This document shows, piece after piece, positions 10,420-20,911 of a stretch of DNA of 64,000 bases; position 1 is the first letter of the stretch, and each line of letters opens with the position of its first letter. The translations under genes and the position numbers were made by a program. Source of the DNA: Centrapalus pauciflorus (taxonomy: Eukaryota; Streptophyta; Magnoliopsida; Asterales; Asteraceae). The stretch is from assembly GCA_020465985.1 (NCBI GenBank), contig JAANYP010003729.1:1-64000 (forward strand), in the 5' to 3' direction. The notes beneath the pieces were generated by a model. It was not told where the DNA came from and searched no databases. It saw only the letters and a list, made by a program, of their open reading frames with translations.

Positions 10420-11682
10420 GGTTTGATTAAAGAATCTCCCCCTCAGATTTACACCAGGTTTGATTGAGGCCTTTTTGTGCCTAAGACATAGACATTGAAT
10501 TTGTAATTTCATCGTTAAAAGGACCGTATCCGTAATTTTCATATAACCACAGGGACGAAATTTGTAATTTACCCTAATAATTATGAAACAACTAAGGGTA
10601 AAATGGTCATTTTTAAATGGCCGAATGACGAAATCCATAACAAAGCTTCAACCACAAGGATTGACAGTGTAATTTTTAAAGTTAAAGGACTTAATTTATA
10701 ATTTCTATTTAACCACAGTGACGGAATTTGTAATTTACCATTAATAAAATCATCATTGTGACTTGGAGGCTAAACCCTTGACTTAAAAGTTTTCATAAGA
10801 TGTGTTCAAAACTGGATATTTGAAATCGAAATTTTAGATAGTATAATTTTGACTATCTGATTCCCGAATTCCCATTATGAAGTTTTTGAAAATCAGATAT
10901 TTGAAATTTCGATGTGATTGCTAAATCAAATGGAGGTGGTATTTGGTGTTGGTGGTAAAGGCTTTTTTGTTGGTTTGGCTTTGTAGTAAAAGGGCGGGAC
11001 TAAGTTTGGTGTATTACTGTACAGATAACATCTGTTGTAATAATGCACATGTTTTTTCCATTAGTCTACTACCATAATAGTTTCATGTGAAGTTGTCAAG
11101 CTATCTTCAATCGAGCTTCAAAGATACAAGGTAATGTGAATGCCTCACGTGACATACGTGGTTTGATGATCAACAATTATCGTTGCAGCGATAGATTTTG
11201 GCTCGTAGTATAAAATGAGATTATCATCTTCCCAAACTCTACATGGTACTCTGCCGTGGGTCCCATTTGAAGTAATTTAGATAGTACCCTTTGTCAGTAC
11301 CCCTTGTCGATGTTCACTTCTGGATTTGACCAATTTGATTTCGGATGTACTTCAAAAGTTGGCCCATGTGGTGATTTAATCGTCATGGTACATCTAACAG
11401 AACCATTCAATTGCGTCACATCAAAATTAGACCTTAATACCTTATTAATACAATGTTTTTTATCAGCTTACGTCCATATAACCCAAAATACTCTTTCATT
11501 TTGAAAAACCATGTTAGTGGCTTTTCTCCATTAAACATACGCATATAAAGCCTCATTCACCCTTGGTATCACACCTTCTTGAATGTAGGCAATTGTGTGC
11601 TATAGGGATGACAAATAAACTCAAACCCGATTTGACAAGAAATTTACGGGGCTGACTGGGGATGGAAACGAGGAAAGGGAAT
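10420..11682. other. Noncoding stretch between E1 and the gypsy solo LTR
   Basis: No gene seen. A purine tract on the minus strand (CTGAGGGGGAGATTC, plus 10433-10447) lies just outside the E1 LTR. About 10490-10570 and 10660-10745 are two diverged copies of one segment (shared words ACCACAG-GACG-AATTTGTAATTTACC). The rest is AT-rich with no recognisable product. Confidence 0.6.
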
Positions 11683-13504
11683 TGTAACATCCGTCTATTG
11701 GACCTAGTACGTGTAATTATTTTAGTGGATAATTATTCTAATTATATTGGGTTGGTCCAATTATATCCCGTTTCGTGGATTGATACGTGTCGGGATTGGG
11801 ATTGCGTGTCTCCGGGTTATAATTTTAGCAGATTAATTATATATTTGGGATCACGGGAATAAATGGGTTAAAAGGGTATTAATATTGAAAAAGTGATATC
11901 GGGTTCGGGTTAATGGGTTCGGGACCGGCTAAATAGGAGACGTATATATATGTTCTCCCCTTTCATTCCTTTCTTCACTTTGAGAAAAACCCTAAAGTGT
12001 TGTGTGTGTGTATGTGAGAGCTCCAGTAGCAAAGAATAGCTTCCAAAAATCCAGATTTGGGGATTGAATTGCCTTCATTTTCTCCCCTTAGCGTTCTTGA
12101 GCTCAAGGAAGGTAAGAATCCATGATTTAAACCTCTAATTTTGTGATATGTGTTATGGTGATGTGAGAAATTGTTAAGAGCTCATAAAAGGAAGTTATAT
12201 TACTGATTTTGTGTGTTTGTGAGGCTGGAAACGAGTTGGGAGGGGTTAAAACCCTCCTGGACAGAGCTGAAAGTCGAAGAACAGGGATGGCTGCAGGTGC
12301 TTGGTCGCGGCACGACCAACAGGGCACCGCGGCGCGACTAGGGCTGGGGCGGTGCGACCAGCGGTTGAGCCGGGTGTTGCTCGGGTTTTCGGGTTGGGTA
12401 ATGTAGGGGTGTTTGGGCTGGGTTTGGGGTTCCGTTGGGGTTGCCTTCGAGTCGGGCTTTGTTGGGATTTCGGGTCGGGCTTTGTTTGGGTTGCGGGATT
12501 CGATTGGGATTGATTGTCGCGTAGGGTTCGATTCGGTTTCGGGTTTAATATGAGTCGGGCTTATGGGTCACTTGGAATTGAGATTAACCGTTTGGGATCC
12601 GTGTGATTTCAGGGATGAGCGGACAGCAAGCCAGGTTTGATCAGGGAGGCCAAAGTTCTGGGAACCAGTCAGGTGAGTACTCGAGTTCTTTTCTAACCGC
12701 GCGCCGTCTTTTATGATTTTAGCTATGTAACTATATTGTGCGTGTTCTATATGACACAGGGACGTGAACCTCGGGTATATTTCTATCCTTTATATGTGCT
12801 GTGTATGCGATATGAGATCATTTTCAGGGGTCCGTGATAAGTTCCATACGGACAGTGAGTCGCGATAAGGGGTCGCGCGGGTTGACTGTCTCTAACAGTC
12901 CTTGGGGCGTATATATACGACAGGGCCTGTAGCCGGGTCGCTTCTGTGCTACAGGGTTATGGCTAATCATTGCTGCGTGCGGTGTGTTAGCCCGGGAAGT
13001 GTCCCCATAGGGATTGTGTTACTGTGCAGATTCATACTTGTGCTATTATACCTGAGATGTGTGTTGGGCAACAAGGACAGGGACTGTGTGTGCTATGTGC
13101 TATGTGTTTATGTGCAGTGTCTAACCATCGCGTGCTCACGGGCTTTATAGCTCACGTCTTCGAGTCTAACATGTTCAGGGAGGCAAAAGGGATCTCAGCA
13201 GCAGCCGAGATAGATTCGGGGTTGGCTTGAAGACTTGTAATTGTTCTGTGTCTTGTCTAGAACTGCATGTGGTAGTTGATTTGGGATGATGTAATCAGTG
13301 TGTGTATCTGATATTTTGGGATATGATGTTTAGCCTAATTTGGGATTGCGAATGTACTTAATTGCATTTAACCTTTGTGAATAAAGTTTTAAATTATCCA
13401 TAATCTGCACTATCCTATGACACATGTATCATAAATCGCCTGCGATATTGCCACTTATTATATTGTGTTGACGTGACATTTCTGGGATCGGGAGGGGTGT
13501 TACA
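11683..13504 (+). mobile_element. Solo LTR of a Ty3/gypsy-type element
   Basis: It starts TGTAACATCCGTC and ends GGAGGGGTGTTACA, the TGTAACA...TGTTACA ends common in plant gypsy LTRs; length 1822 bp. The flanks GGAAT (11678-11682) and TGAAT (13505-13509) agree at four of five bases, a plausible decayed 5-bp target duplication. A TATATATA box at 11943-11950 is followed by a pyrimidine-rich leader with AAAACCCTAA, giving the plus orientation. A GC-rich stretch (12290-12560) contains GGTCGCGGCACGACC, an imperfect palindrome. No gag or pol adjoins, hence a solo LTR. Short ORFs inside look accidental. Confidence 0.65.
11943..11950 (+). promoter_or_regulatory. TATA box in gypsy solo LTR
   Basis: TATATATA followed about 30 bases on by a C/T-rich leader and AAAACCCTAAAG, which resembles transcribed LTR leaders. 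Confidence 0.4.
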
Positions 13505-13943
13505 TGAATCCTCGAGTTTAGAAATTGAAGCTAGGGATGGGGATACCCCTCGGGTCCTCGACCATGAATCAACCATGAACTTGATTTTCTAGAGGTAATT
13601 TTTTTTGCAAAAAATCATTAAAATGTACGTTTATTCGATCAAGTCTCTCAACCAATTTTTTGCCTAAAAAATCCTTCAACTTTAAAAAACTTACGACTTC
13701 TATATTGTTACCGATTAAGTAGTTGTTTGATCGACACACATTTGATACATATACATGGATGCAAAATGTAAAACAAAAATGTGGATCGAAAATATAATAT
13801 TCTGTTGTTTGACATTTGGTCACCACAAACTTGTTAAATAGGTAAAAAAAAATGTTGGGTCCACACAATTGTATAAAACATACTATGAAGTTTTTGTATG
13901 TTTAACGGGTTAATGTTTATGTATGTGTACATCTATATATCTA
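13505..13943. other. Noncoding AT-rich DNA
   Basis: No gene or repeat with supportable identity. The 99-codon minus-strand frame at 13569-13868 has no recognisable domain. Confidence 0.5.
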
Positions 13944-14309
13944 TCTATTCTATTATATGAGTAACTAGATGACACATGACATCTAGATAGAGCGTCAATT
14001 GGCTTAACATGGGATTGCCACGTGTACCTAACAATTTCCTATTAATTTGTTTCTAAAGTTTGTTTTTTCCAATCTATCTATAATAAATAATTTAAATAAT
14101 ATCTAATCAAATCTAAATCTTATCTAATATAAAACTCAAATTTGAATTTGAATGATAACTTTTCTTTTTATATATTTATATTTATATTTATTCTATTATA
14201 TAAATAAATATTATAAATTTGATAAAATATATTTAAAAAATATCCTACAAGATTAATGAAATTAAAATTTTAAATGTAAACCCATGTTATACATGGGTTT
14301 ATAAACTAT
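13944..14309 (+). mobile_element. Non-autonomous Helitron
   Basis: The 5' end TCTATTCTATTATATGAG follows an A. The 3' end has the hairpin AACCCATG-TTATA-CATGGGTT followed by TATAAACTAT, where CTAG is expected, so the last base is changed. No coding capacity. It abuts the next Helitron 5' end directly. Confidence 0.55.
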
Positions 14310-14499
14310 ATATATAATAAAAGAGAACATCAAATGGACACTTGTCGCTTCCACATTACACAACAAAAGATAAATACAACCATTTATTTTTAAAATAATA
14401 GATAACACATTACACCACAAAAGATAAATACAACTTTTATTTTTAAAATAATAGATAAATACAACTTAGAAATTTAAAAATCTATATATATATAATAAA

Positions 14500-14501
<2 letters not shown>
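14310..14501 (+). mobile_element. Helitron 5'-end fragment
   Basis: ATATATAATAAAAGAGAACATC followed by GGACACTTGTCGCTTCC matches the start of a second copy at about 18491-18570. The body is cut off by the (TA)n tract and the inserted element that follows. Confidence 0.45.

Positions 14502-14594
<93 letters not shown>
14502..14594. repeat. (TA)n microsatellite, left flank of element A
   Basis: About 45 TA units that run into the left terminus of the inverted-repeat element A. Confidence 0.95.
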
Positions 14595-14597
<3 letters not shown>

Positions 14598-15109
14598 GAG
14601 GGTTCTTCTAAGAACCTTAAATAATGTGGGAACCTAAGAACTAATCTCATCCATTGATTTCATGAAATCAATGGCTTAGATGTAAGATGACATTTTTGAA
14701 ATTAAGAAGGCTTTAAGGGTTTTTTTGTTGGAAAAATGGGTGGGTAAGGGGTATATCGGGGATAACATTGAAAAAGGAACTGCACGTTTTTCCACACACA
14801 ATTAATTCCCTCCTCGTTTTTCTCTTCATCCTTTTTTTTCTGCAAAAAAAAAAAAAAACCACCATAGTTTTTCTCTTCATCTTTTTTTTTCTATGAATAA
14901 TATACAACTTTATATGTGGATTAAGATATATTCTATGGAGTCAACATAATATTCTATGGTGAATATACAAAATTCTATGACGGAGATACAAAGCAACACA
15001 ATCCGATCGAACATTCGACAATCACAATCAATGGTGTCCATGGTAGAATCTTTTACAACCTGCATTAAAACAATGGATTCAAAACTATGATGCAAAAAAA
15101 ATGTATAAC

Positions 15110-15970
15110 ATTTCTAGTAACATAGAATAGCAATATTCTATGTAGAATATGTGAACTATCTACGTAGAATATGTGAACAATCTACGTAGATTAGTGGTAT
15201 TCTATGAAAAATATGTGAACATTCTGCGTAGAATTGTGGTATTCTATATAGAATATATGACACTTACCTAAGATCTATATAAATTTGCAAACAATTCTAC
15301 GAAGAATGCAAGATATTCTACGTAGAATGCAACATATTCTACGTAGAAGAAACGTTAAATAAATTTGCAAACAATCTGTAAAAAACTATAAATGTGAGAA
15401 GATCTATATATATTTACACTGACATAGAAAATATGAACATCATAAGATAACATAAAATCTGAGAAGAATACAAATTAAAGAATCCAAAATCTATAAATGT
15501 TTATTGAAGATCTATTCAAACAACATAGAATACAAAAATCTATATAGATTTACAGACAATCTATAAAAAACTACGAAGAATACAAAATAATCTACGAACA
15601 ATATATCTTTTTTGTCGTGCCTTTCCTATTGTCTTGCTCAGAGCCATCGTCGTTTAGCAAGGTCTTGAGCGTTTCATATTTACCCGATTCTGCGATTTTA
15701 AAATATAAAATAGACTAGAAAATATGAACATCATAATATAACATAAAATATGAGTAGAATACAGATTAAAAAATTCAAAATCAATAAATGTTTATAGAAG
15801 TTCTATTCAGACAACATAGAATACAAAAATATACATAGATTTACAGACAACATAGAATACAATATATTCTACGTAGAATGCAAGATATTCTACGTAGAAT
15901 GCAACATTTTCTACGTAGAATGCAACATATTCTACGTAGAATGCAACATATTAATAACGTAGAAGAAACG
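15110..15970. repeat. Palindromic TTCTACGTAGAA motif cluster
   Basis: About a dozen copies or near copies of TTCTACGTAGAAT, often spaced as TGCAACATA between copies, in two blocks (15120-15360 and 15855-15960). The core TACGTA is self-complementary. Confidence 0.85.
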
Positions 15971-16113
15971 TTAAATAAAGCAACGAATACTCGAATAAAA
16001 TATAAACATGACCTGGATTAGGAGAAAAACAATCGTCGACCTCCTCATCGGCTGCAAAACCATTTGGAAAAATATTATACAGTGTCTGTTGAAATGTGTC
16101 GGTCGACTCCATG
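15602..16113 (-). pseudogene. Two-exon 5' gene fragment inside element A, unknown product
   Basis: An ATG at 16111-16113 opens exon 1 (to 16013), beginning MESTDTFQQTLYNIFPNGF. It ends at a GT donor (16011-16012). A CAG acceptor at 15690-15692 leads into exon 2 from 15689 (ESGKYETLKTLLNDDGSEQD). Joining them keeps the frame with no stop, which is unlikely by chance. A purine-rich leader precedes the ATG. The coding sequence then dissolves into the TACGTA repeats. Best explanation: the surviving start of the parent element's transposase-type gene, or a captured host gene. I do not recognise the family. Confidence 0.5.
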
Positions 16114-16441
16114 GATTCAGGTGAAATAAAAAAAACGGAATGGAATTCCGGCGACGGAACTGAGCTTCTTCTTGCCGGAAAAAATGGAAGAAAAAGAAAA
16201 AATTAATGACAAACTCATTGATGATTGTATAGTTTAATTAAAGGACAGGTTGTTGGAAACTTTTCTGAAAAGTTGCATTAAATGAAGGAGGAAAAATGAC
16301 TGATTTGCCCTTAGTGGACCCAACCATACTTGAAACTATTTACAACAATGTCATTGATTATCCACCATTGATCCATTAATCCAAGGGTTGAAATTGGTTC
16401 TTATGTTCCCACATTATTTAAGGTTCTTAAAAGAACCCAAT

Positions 16442-16443
<2 letters not shown>

Positions 16444-16509
<66 letters not shown>
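16444..16509. repeat. (TA)n microsatellite, right flank of element A
   Basis: About 32 TA units immediately after the right terminus of element A. Confidence 0.95.
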
Positions 16510-16513
<4 letters not shown>

Positions 16514-16636
16514 CTCATTTTTGTCATAGCCTTTGAAGTCATTTTCCCCGATAAAAATGGAGTAGACATCGGTGATGAGAGTACGAGACTAGTGTTTATT
16601 CTCAACAGTATTTTTAAAGTTTTGGTTTAATTGTTT

Positions 16637-16686
16637 ACTAGTTTATTATCCGCGTATTACGCGGATATTTTTAATATATATATATA
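16637..16686 (-). mobile_element. Helitron 3'-end fragment
   Basis: On the minus strand: ATCCGCGTAATACGCGGAT hairpin, then AATAAACTAG, the classic Helitron 3' terminus. Only about 50 bp remain before a TA tract and element B. Confidence 0.6.
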
Positions 16687-16799
16687 GAATTTGGTTCCTG
16701 AGCGTACCACGTGAATTCCGGAGTACCCAACGCACCATTCATCAACCACAGGATCAAAAATATAGGAGAGGGGCATGATGGACATTCAACCTGATTTCA

Positions 16800-18365
16800 G
16801 CTTCATTAAGGGAATGATCATTCACATTGGCTGATCATTCACATTAGTCAATTGATCATTCACATTACTTAATTGATCATTCACAACACTTATTTAACTA
16901 TTTATACTTCTTGTACACTTATTTGATCATTCACATTACTTAATTAACCATTCAAATTACTTAATTGATCATTCACATTACTTAATTAATCATTCACATT
17001 ACTTAATTGACCATTCACATTACTTAAATACATTTAACATTGATGGTATGTAGAAGATGAAGTCTGACATTGCTGTTCTCGTCATTCATCAAATGTGAAT
17101 GGACATTTACCTAATGTGAATGACCATTCACATTAGAAGATTGATCATTCACAAAACGTAGTTGACAATTAACATGACTAATGTAAGGTGCTGATATTAT
17201 TTCACCAATGTGAATGGTGAAATTTACTAATGTGAATGGTCATTCACATTAGCTGAATGATCATTCACATTGGTTGATCTTATTAATGTTTGATAGATTT
17301 GAGAATTTGAGCGTTACATGAATGACCATTGTTACTGTTTGTCATTAATCTTGTTACTGGTTGTTAGTAGTTGACGATGCACAGCATACATGCTGTGCTG
17401 ATGTGGTACAACCAATGTGAATGGTAAATTTTCTAATGTGAATGGTCATTCACATTAGCTGAATGATCATTCACATTGATTGATGTTATTAATGTTTGAT
17501 AGATTTGAGAATTTGAGCGTTACATGAATGACCATTGTTACTGTTTGTCATTAATCTTGTTACTGGTTGTTAGTAGTTGACGATGCACAACATACATGCT
17601 GTGCTGATATGGTACAACCAATGTGAATGGTAAATTTCCTAATGTGAATGGCCATTCACATTAGCTGAATGATCATTCACATTGGTTGATGTTATTAATG
17701 TTTGATAGATTTTGAGAATTTGAGCATTACATGAATGACCATTGTTACTGTTTGTCATTAATCTTGTTACTGGTTGTTAGTAGTTGACGATGCACAACAT
17801 ACATGCTGTGCTGATATGGTACAACCAATGTGAATGGTAAATTTTCTAATGTGAATGGCCATTCACATTAGCTGAATGATCATTCACATTGGTTGATGTT
17901 ATTAATGTTTGATAGATTTTGAGAATTTGAGTGTTACATGAATGACCATTGTTACTGTTTGTCATTAATCTTGTTACTGTTTGTTAGCAGTTGACAATGC
18001 TTAGATTCACATGTTGTGCTGATATTATTTTACCAATGTGAATGGTCAAATAAGCAATGTGAATGATCATTTAAGTAAGGTGAATGATCAATTAAGTAAT
18101 GTGAATGATCCTTTAAGTAACGTAAAATGTTAATTAAGCAATGTGAATGATCATTTAAGTCATGTGAATGGTCAATTAAGTAATGTGAATGATCAATTAA
18201 GTAATATGAATGATCAATTTGTCAAATAATTATTGTGAATGATCAAATAAGTGATGTGAATGAATAACTAAGTAATGTGAATGATCAATTAACTAATGTG
18301 AATGATCAATTAATGTGAATGATGAATTAAGTAATGTGAATGGTCGTTGTAATTACGAAAATACC
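16800..18365. repeat. Dense array of AATGTGAATGATCATTCACATT half-sites
   Basis: Dozens of copies of TGATCATTCACATT in the left part, and of AATGTGAATGATCA in the right part (18030-18350) in reverse orientation. The two halves together form a very large imperfect inverted repeat. Full palindromes with the TGATCA centre occur at several places, for example near 17260 and 17465. Confidence 0.85.
17205..18032. repeat. Tandem repeat, about 207 bp x 4
   Basis: Unit starts at 17205, 17412, 17618 and 17825, with a diverged continuation at 18033. Units share GTTACATGAATGACCATTG and TTGTTACTGGTTGTTAGTAG and differ by a few percent by eye. Confidence 0.85.
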
Positions 18366-18490
18366 ATTCCAGCCAAAAAAAAGGGGGGGCGCGCTTTTTT
18401 TGATCACAACCATTGATTTATTTAATCTTGTGGCTTTGGATGGGTACCCTTGGTATACTGGATTTTTGAAGGGACTCTTTTGAACCTAAA

Positions 18491-19012
18491 TCTATATATA
18501 TATATATAAAATAAAAGAGAACATCAAATGGACACTTGTCGCTTCCACATTACACCACAAAAGATAAATACAACCTTTTATACATATAATAAAGGAAAAC
18601 ACAATTTGACACGTGGTGTTACAACATTTCAATAAAAAAGATAAATTCAACATTATTATTTATTCTTAATATAAATACAATTAATTTTTTTAATATCTAT
18701 AAATTTCACCAGAAAAGATAAAGAGAATATTATTATTTTTTAATATAAAATAAAATAAAAGAGAAATACAATTAATTTTTCTAATATCTATAATCATAAA
18801 TAAATACAACATTATTAATTTTTAATATAAAATAAATATAAGATAAATAAATTTAGTTTTTTATAATAATTTAAAATAAAATATTAAAAGAAATAAAATA
18901 CTATTTGAAATGAAAAAAATACAATATTAATAAAGGATGATAGAAAAAGAAAATAAACATTATTATTCTTAAAATAAAATAAAATATAAATACAATTCAT
19001 TATTTCAATATA
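18491..19012 (+). mobile_element. Helitron 5'-end fragments and AT-rich filler
   Basis: A first start (about 18491: TCTATATATATATA then AAATAAAAGAGAACATC) repeats the 14310 fragment. A second start-like sequence (about 18575: TACATATAATAAAGGAAAAC then GACACGTGG) follows. No matching 3' ends were found before 19012. Confidence 0.4.
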
Positions 19013-19268
19013 TCTATATATATAATAAAAGAGAACAATAAATATCACGTGCCAGCTTCTTATTTAATCAGAAAAGATAGATATAACTTAATATTATATA
19101 AACATAAAAAATAAATCAATTTATTATTTTTTTGAAAGAAACATACACTCTATTATTTATTAATCTATAAATAATAAAATATAAATACAATTATTAGTTT
19201 TTAGAAAAACAAATACATTTAAATATATAAATAAGGTTTATTCACGTGATACGTGGGACATAAACTAG
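19013..19268 (+). mobile_element. Non-autonomous Helitron, 256 bp
   Basis: 5' TCTATATATATAATAAAAG preceded by A (19012). The 3' end CACGTGATACGTGG hairpin-like sequence is followed by GACATAAACTAG, with T at 19269. Correct A|TC...CTAG|T insertion signature. Its 3' end directly abuts the giant palindrome. Confidence 0.65.
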
Positions 19269-19702
19269 TATATTAATAAAAGAAAATCTTTCTATGCCAC
19301 GTGTCATATTATTAAAGCATTTTTTTTCTTTTTCCCACTCATTTTTCCTATAATACTTCTCCTCTTCTGTGTCTTTCATCGATATATATCCTTTCAATCT
19401 TTCATTAACATGCTCCAAATGCCTAAATTAAACCTTATATATGTTACTCTAATCAGTCTCTGCATACACCCATTATGCATCTGTGATCAATTCCCATTTT
19501 TGGTTCTCCCTAAGATAAGTTGTATCAAACGTCTATTACATCGCCGATTAACTTCTCCTATACAACTATGCAAGAGGCCGACATCCCATTTAAGAACATA
19601 CATGCTACATACTACATCCTCTTCTTCTTCCTCTGAAATCCATCATAGGTAGCCATCTTTTCTGATGTTCTTCCTATGAATTTTTTCTTCTATTATCATT
19701 AA

Positions 19703-20911
19703 CTAGTTTATTATCCCGTGTACTACACGGATTATAAAAATTCATTTTTTTTCATTAAAACATGCATATAAACTTAAATTTTATTATAAATATAAAAAAT
19801 ATCTTAATATACTAATGATAAGCTACTGTAGATAAGTTATTTAAATCCTATGAAATAATAAAGTACATAATTTTCTGTCCAAAAAAATTATAAATATTAA
19901 TATTTAAATAAATACATATAAAAGATTTTGCATAATAAAAAGAGAAATATAACTTAGTAAAATATATATGTAATTATGGGAAAAGGAAAATCAAAAAAGT
20001 GAGTGAAGGAGGAAGAGACACGTGACATGAATTATATTTTTTTGTTAGTATTAATATTACCAGTATATAGATATTTATTAAAATATAGTTATGATTTAAA
20101 TAAACGATTTATCAACAAAAAATAAAAAATTAAGAAAAAAATCAAAGGTTTTATTAAAGGGATGATTACGCAAAGAACACCAAACTTGTCAGTTTTTTTG
20201 TGATTAAAACCCCAAACCATTTTTCATTGCAAAGAAAATCTCGAACTAACTAAAAATCAGTAAATTAAGGTTTTATCAATGGGTAATTAGTTGAAATCGG
20301 TTATTAATCCTACGTGTACCGGTAAATAACCTACATGAAATAAATTTTAATTGTTGAAACCGGTTGTATTGTATTACACATCATTTAAACCCCCATTGAT
20401 AATTTTTAATTGTAATTTTTAAAAGGGATTACATTATCAACGGGAGTTTAAGTGATTTGTAATACTTGGCAACTGGTTTCAACAATTAAAATTTAATCCA
20501 CGTCAGTTATTTACCGGTCCACGTAGGATTACTAGCCGGTTTCAATAGGTTACCCATTGATAAAACATTGAGTTGCTGATTTTTAGTTAGTTCGGAGTTT
20601 TCTATGCAACGGCAAATTGTTTAGGGTTTTAATCACAAAAACTGACAAGTTGAGAGTTTTTTACGCAATTATCCTTTATTAAAATATGGTTTTGAGTTAA
20701 ATATTAAGAGTTTTATTTATTGAAATGTAGTTGGTTGGTTGATATTTAAATTAAAAAAAGTTGGTGGGAAATAAATTTAAGTTGGTCAATTAATTACAAT
20801 ATTTAAGAAAGTATTTAAGGAAATTTTGGAGTGAAAATGAAAAAAAGTTAAGGCTTGATATGATGACATGTGGCAAGAAGTGTTCTTCTTTATTATATAT
20901 AAAGATAAAGA
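19703..20911 (-). mobile_element. Helitron inserted in the left arm of the palindrome
   Basis: In its own orientation it starts TCTTTATCTTTATATATAAT and ends with a hairpin (ATCCGTGTAGTACACGGG) and GATAATAAACTAG. The right arm of the palindrome preserves the empty site: CATTAA joined directly to TATTG. Insertion is exactly between A and T with no target duplication, as known for Helitrons. Length 1209 bp. No Rep/helicase coding, so non-autonomous. Confidence 0.8.
20158..20672. mobile_element. Foldback MITE nested in the Helitron
   Basis: Ends AAAGGGATGATTACGCAAAG and, reverse-complemented, AAAGGATAATTGCGTAAAA. The arms pair over about 230 bp (e.g. AACTTGTCAGTTTTT on both sides), around a centre near 20400. 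A 3-bp ATT duplication is possible but not certain. No ORF. Confidence 0.65.

Larger units (their letters stand above)
14595..16443 (-). mobile_element. Terminal-inverted-repeat element A embedded in a (TA)n tract
   Basis: The left end has GGTTCTTCTAAGAACCTTAA and AATGTGGGAACCTAAGAAC; the reverse complement of the right end repeats this with about 42 of 47 positions equal by eye. Both ends pass straight into (TA)n, so the target duplication, possibly TA, is hidden. The internal 1.75 kb holds many TTCTACGTAGAA motifs, a 150-bp direct repeat (about 15430-15560 and 15720-15860) and a two-exon gene fragment on the minus strand. Superfamily not identified; a Mutator- or mariner-related non-autonomous element is possible. 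Confidence 0.65.
16687..18492. mobile_element. Element B in a (TA)n context, full of TGATCATTCACATT motifs
   Basis: Bounded on both sides by TA runs. The left end reads GAATTTGGTTCCTGAGCGTA and the right end, reverse-complemented, GATTTAGGTTCAAAAGAG, with GGGTACCCA-like words further in on both sides, so the inverted repeat is weak. The inside is almost entirely repeats (a 207-bp tandem repeat and many short palindromic motifs). No ORF. Its likeness in setting to element A suggests a related insertion mode; the family is unknown. Confidence 0.5.

Noticed and set aside
12200..12560. GC-rich coding exon within 12.2-12.6 kb
   Set aside because: Lies inside the gypsy solo LTR; overlapping short frames without domains.
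13569..13868. 99-codon minus-strand ORF
   Set aside because: AT-rich, no motif, no neighbouring signals.
16414..16605. Frames rich in Tyr-Ile repeats (also at 45382-45640 and 59212-59647)
   Set aside because: They are translations of (TA)n microsatellites.
19410..19652. 80-codon ORF with a hydrophobic start in the palindrome arm
   Set aside because: No recognisable family, no promoter or intron support, and not clearly preserved in the opposite arm.
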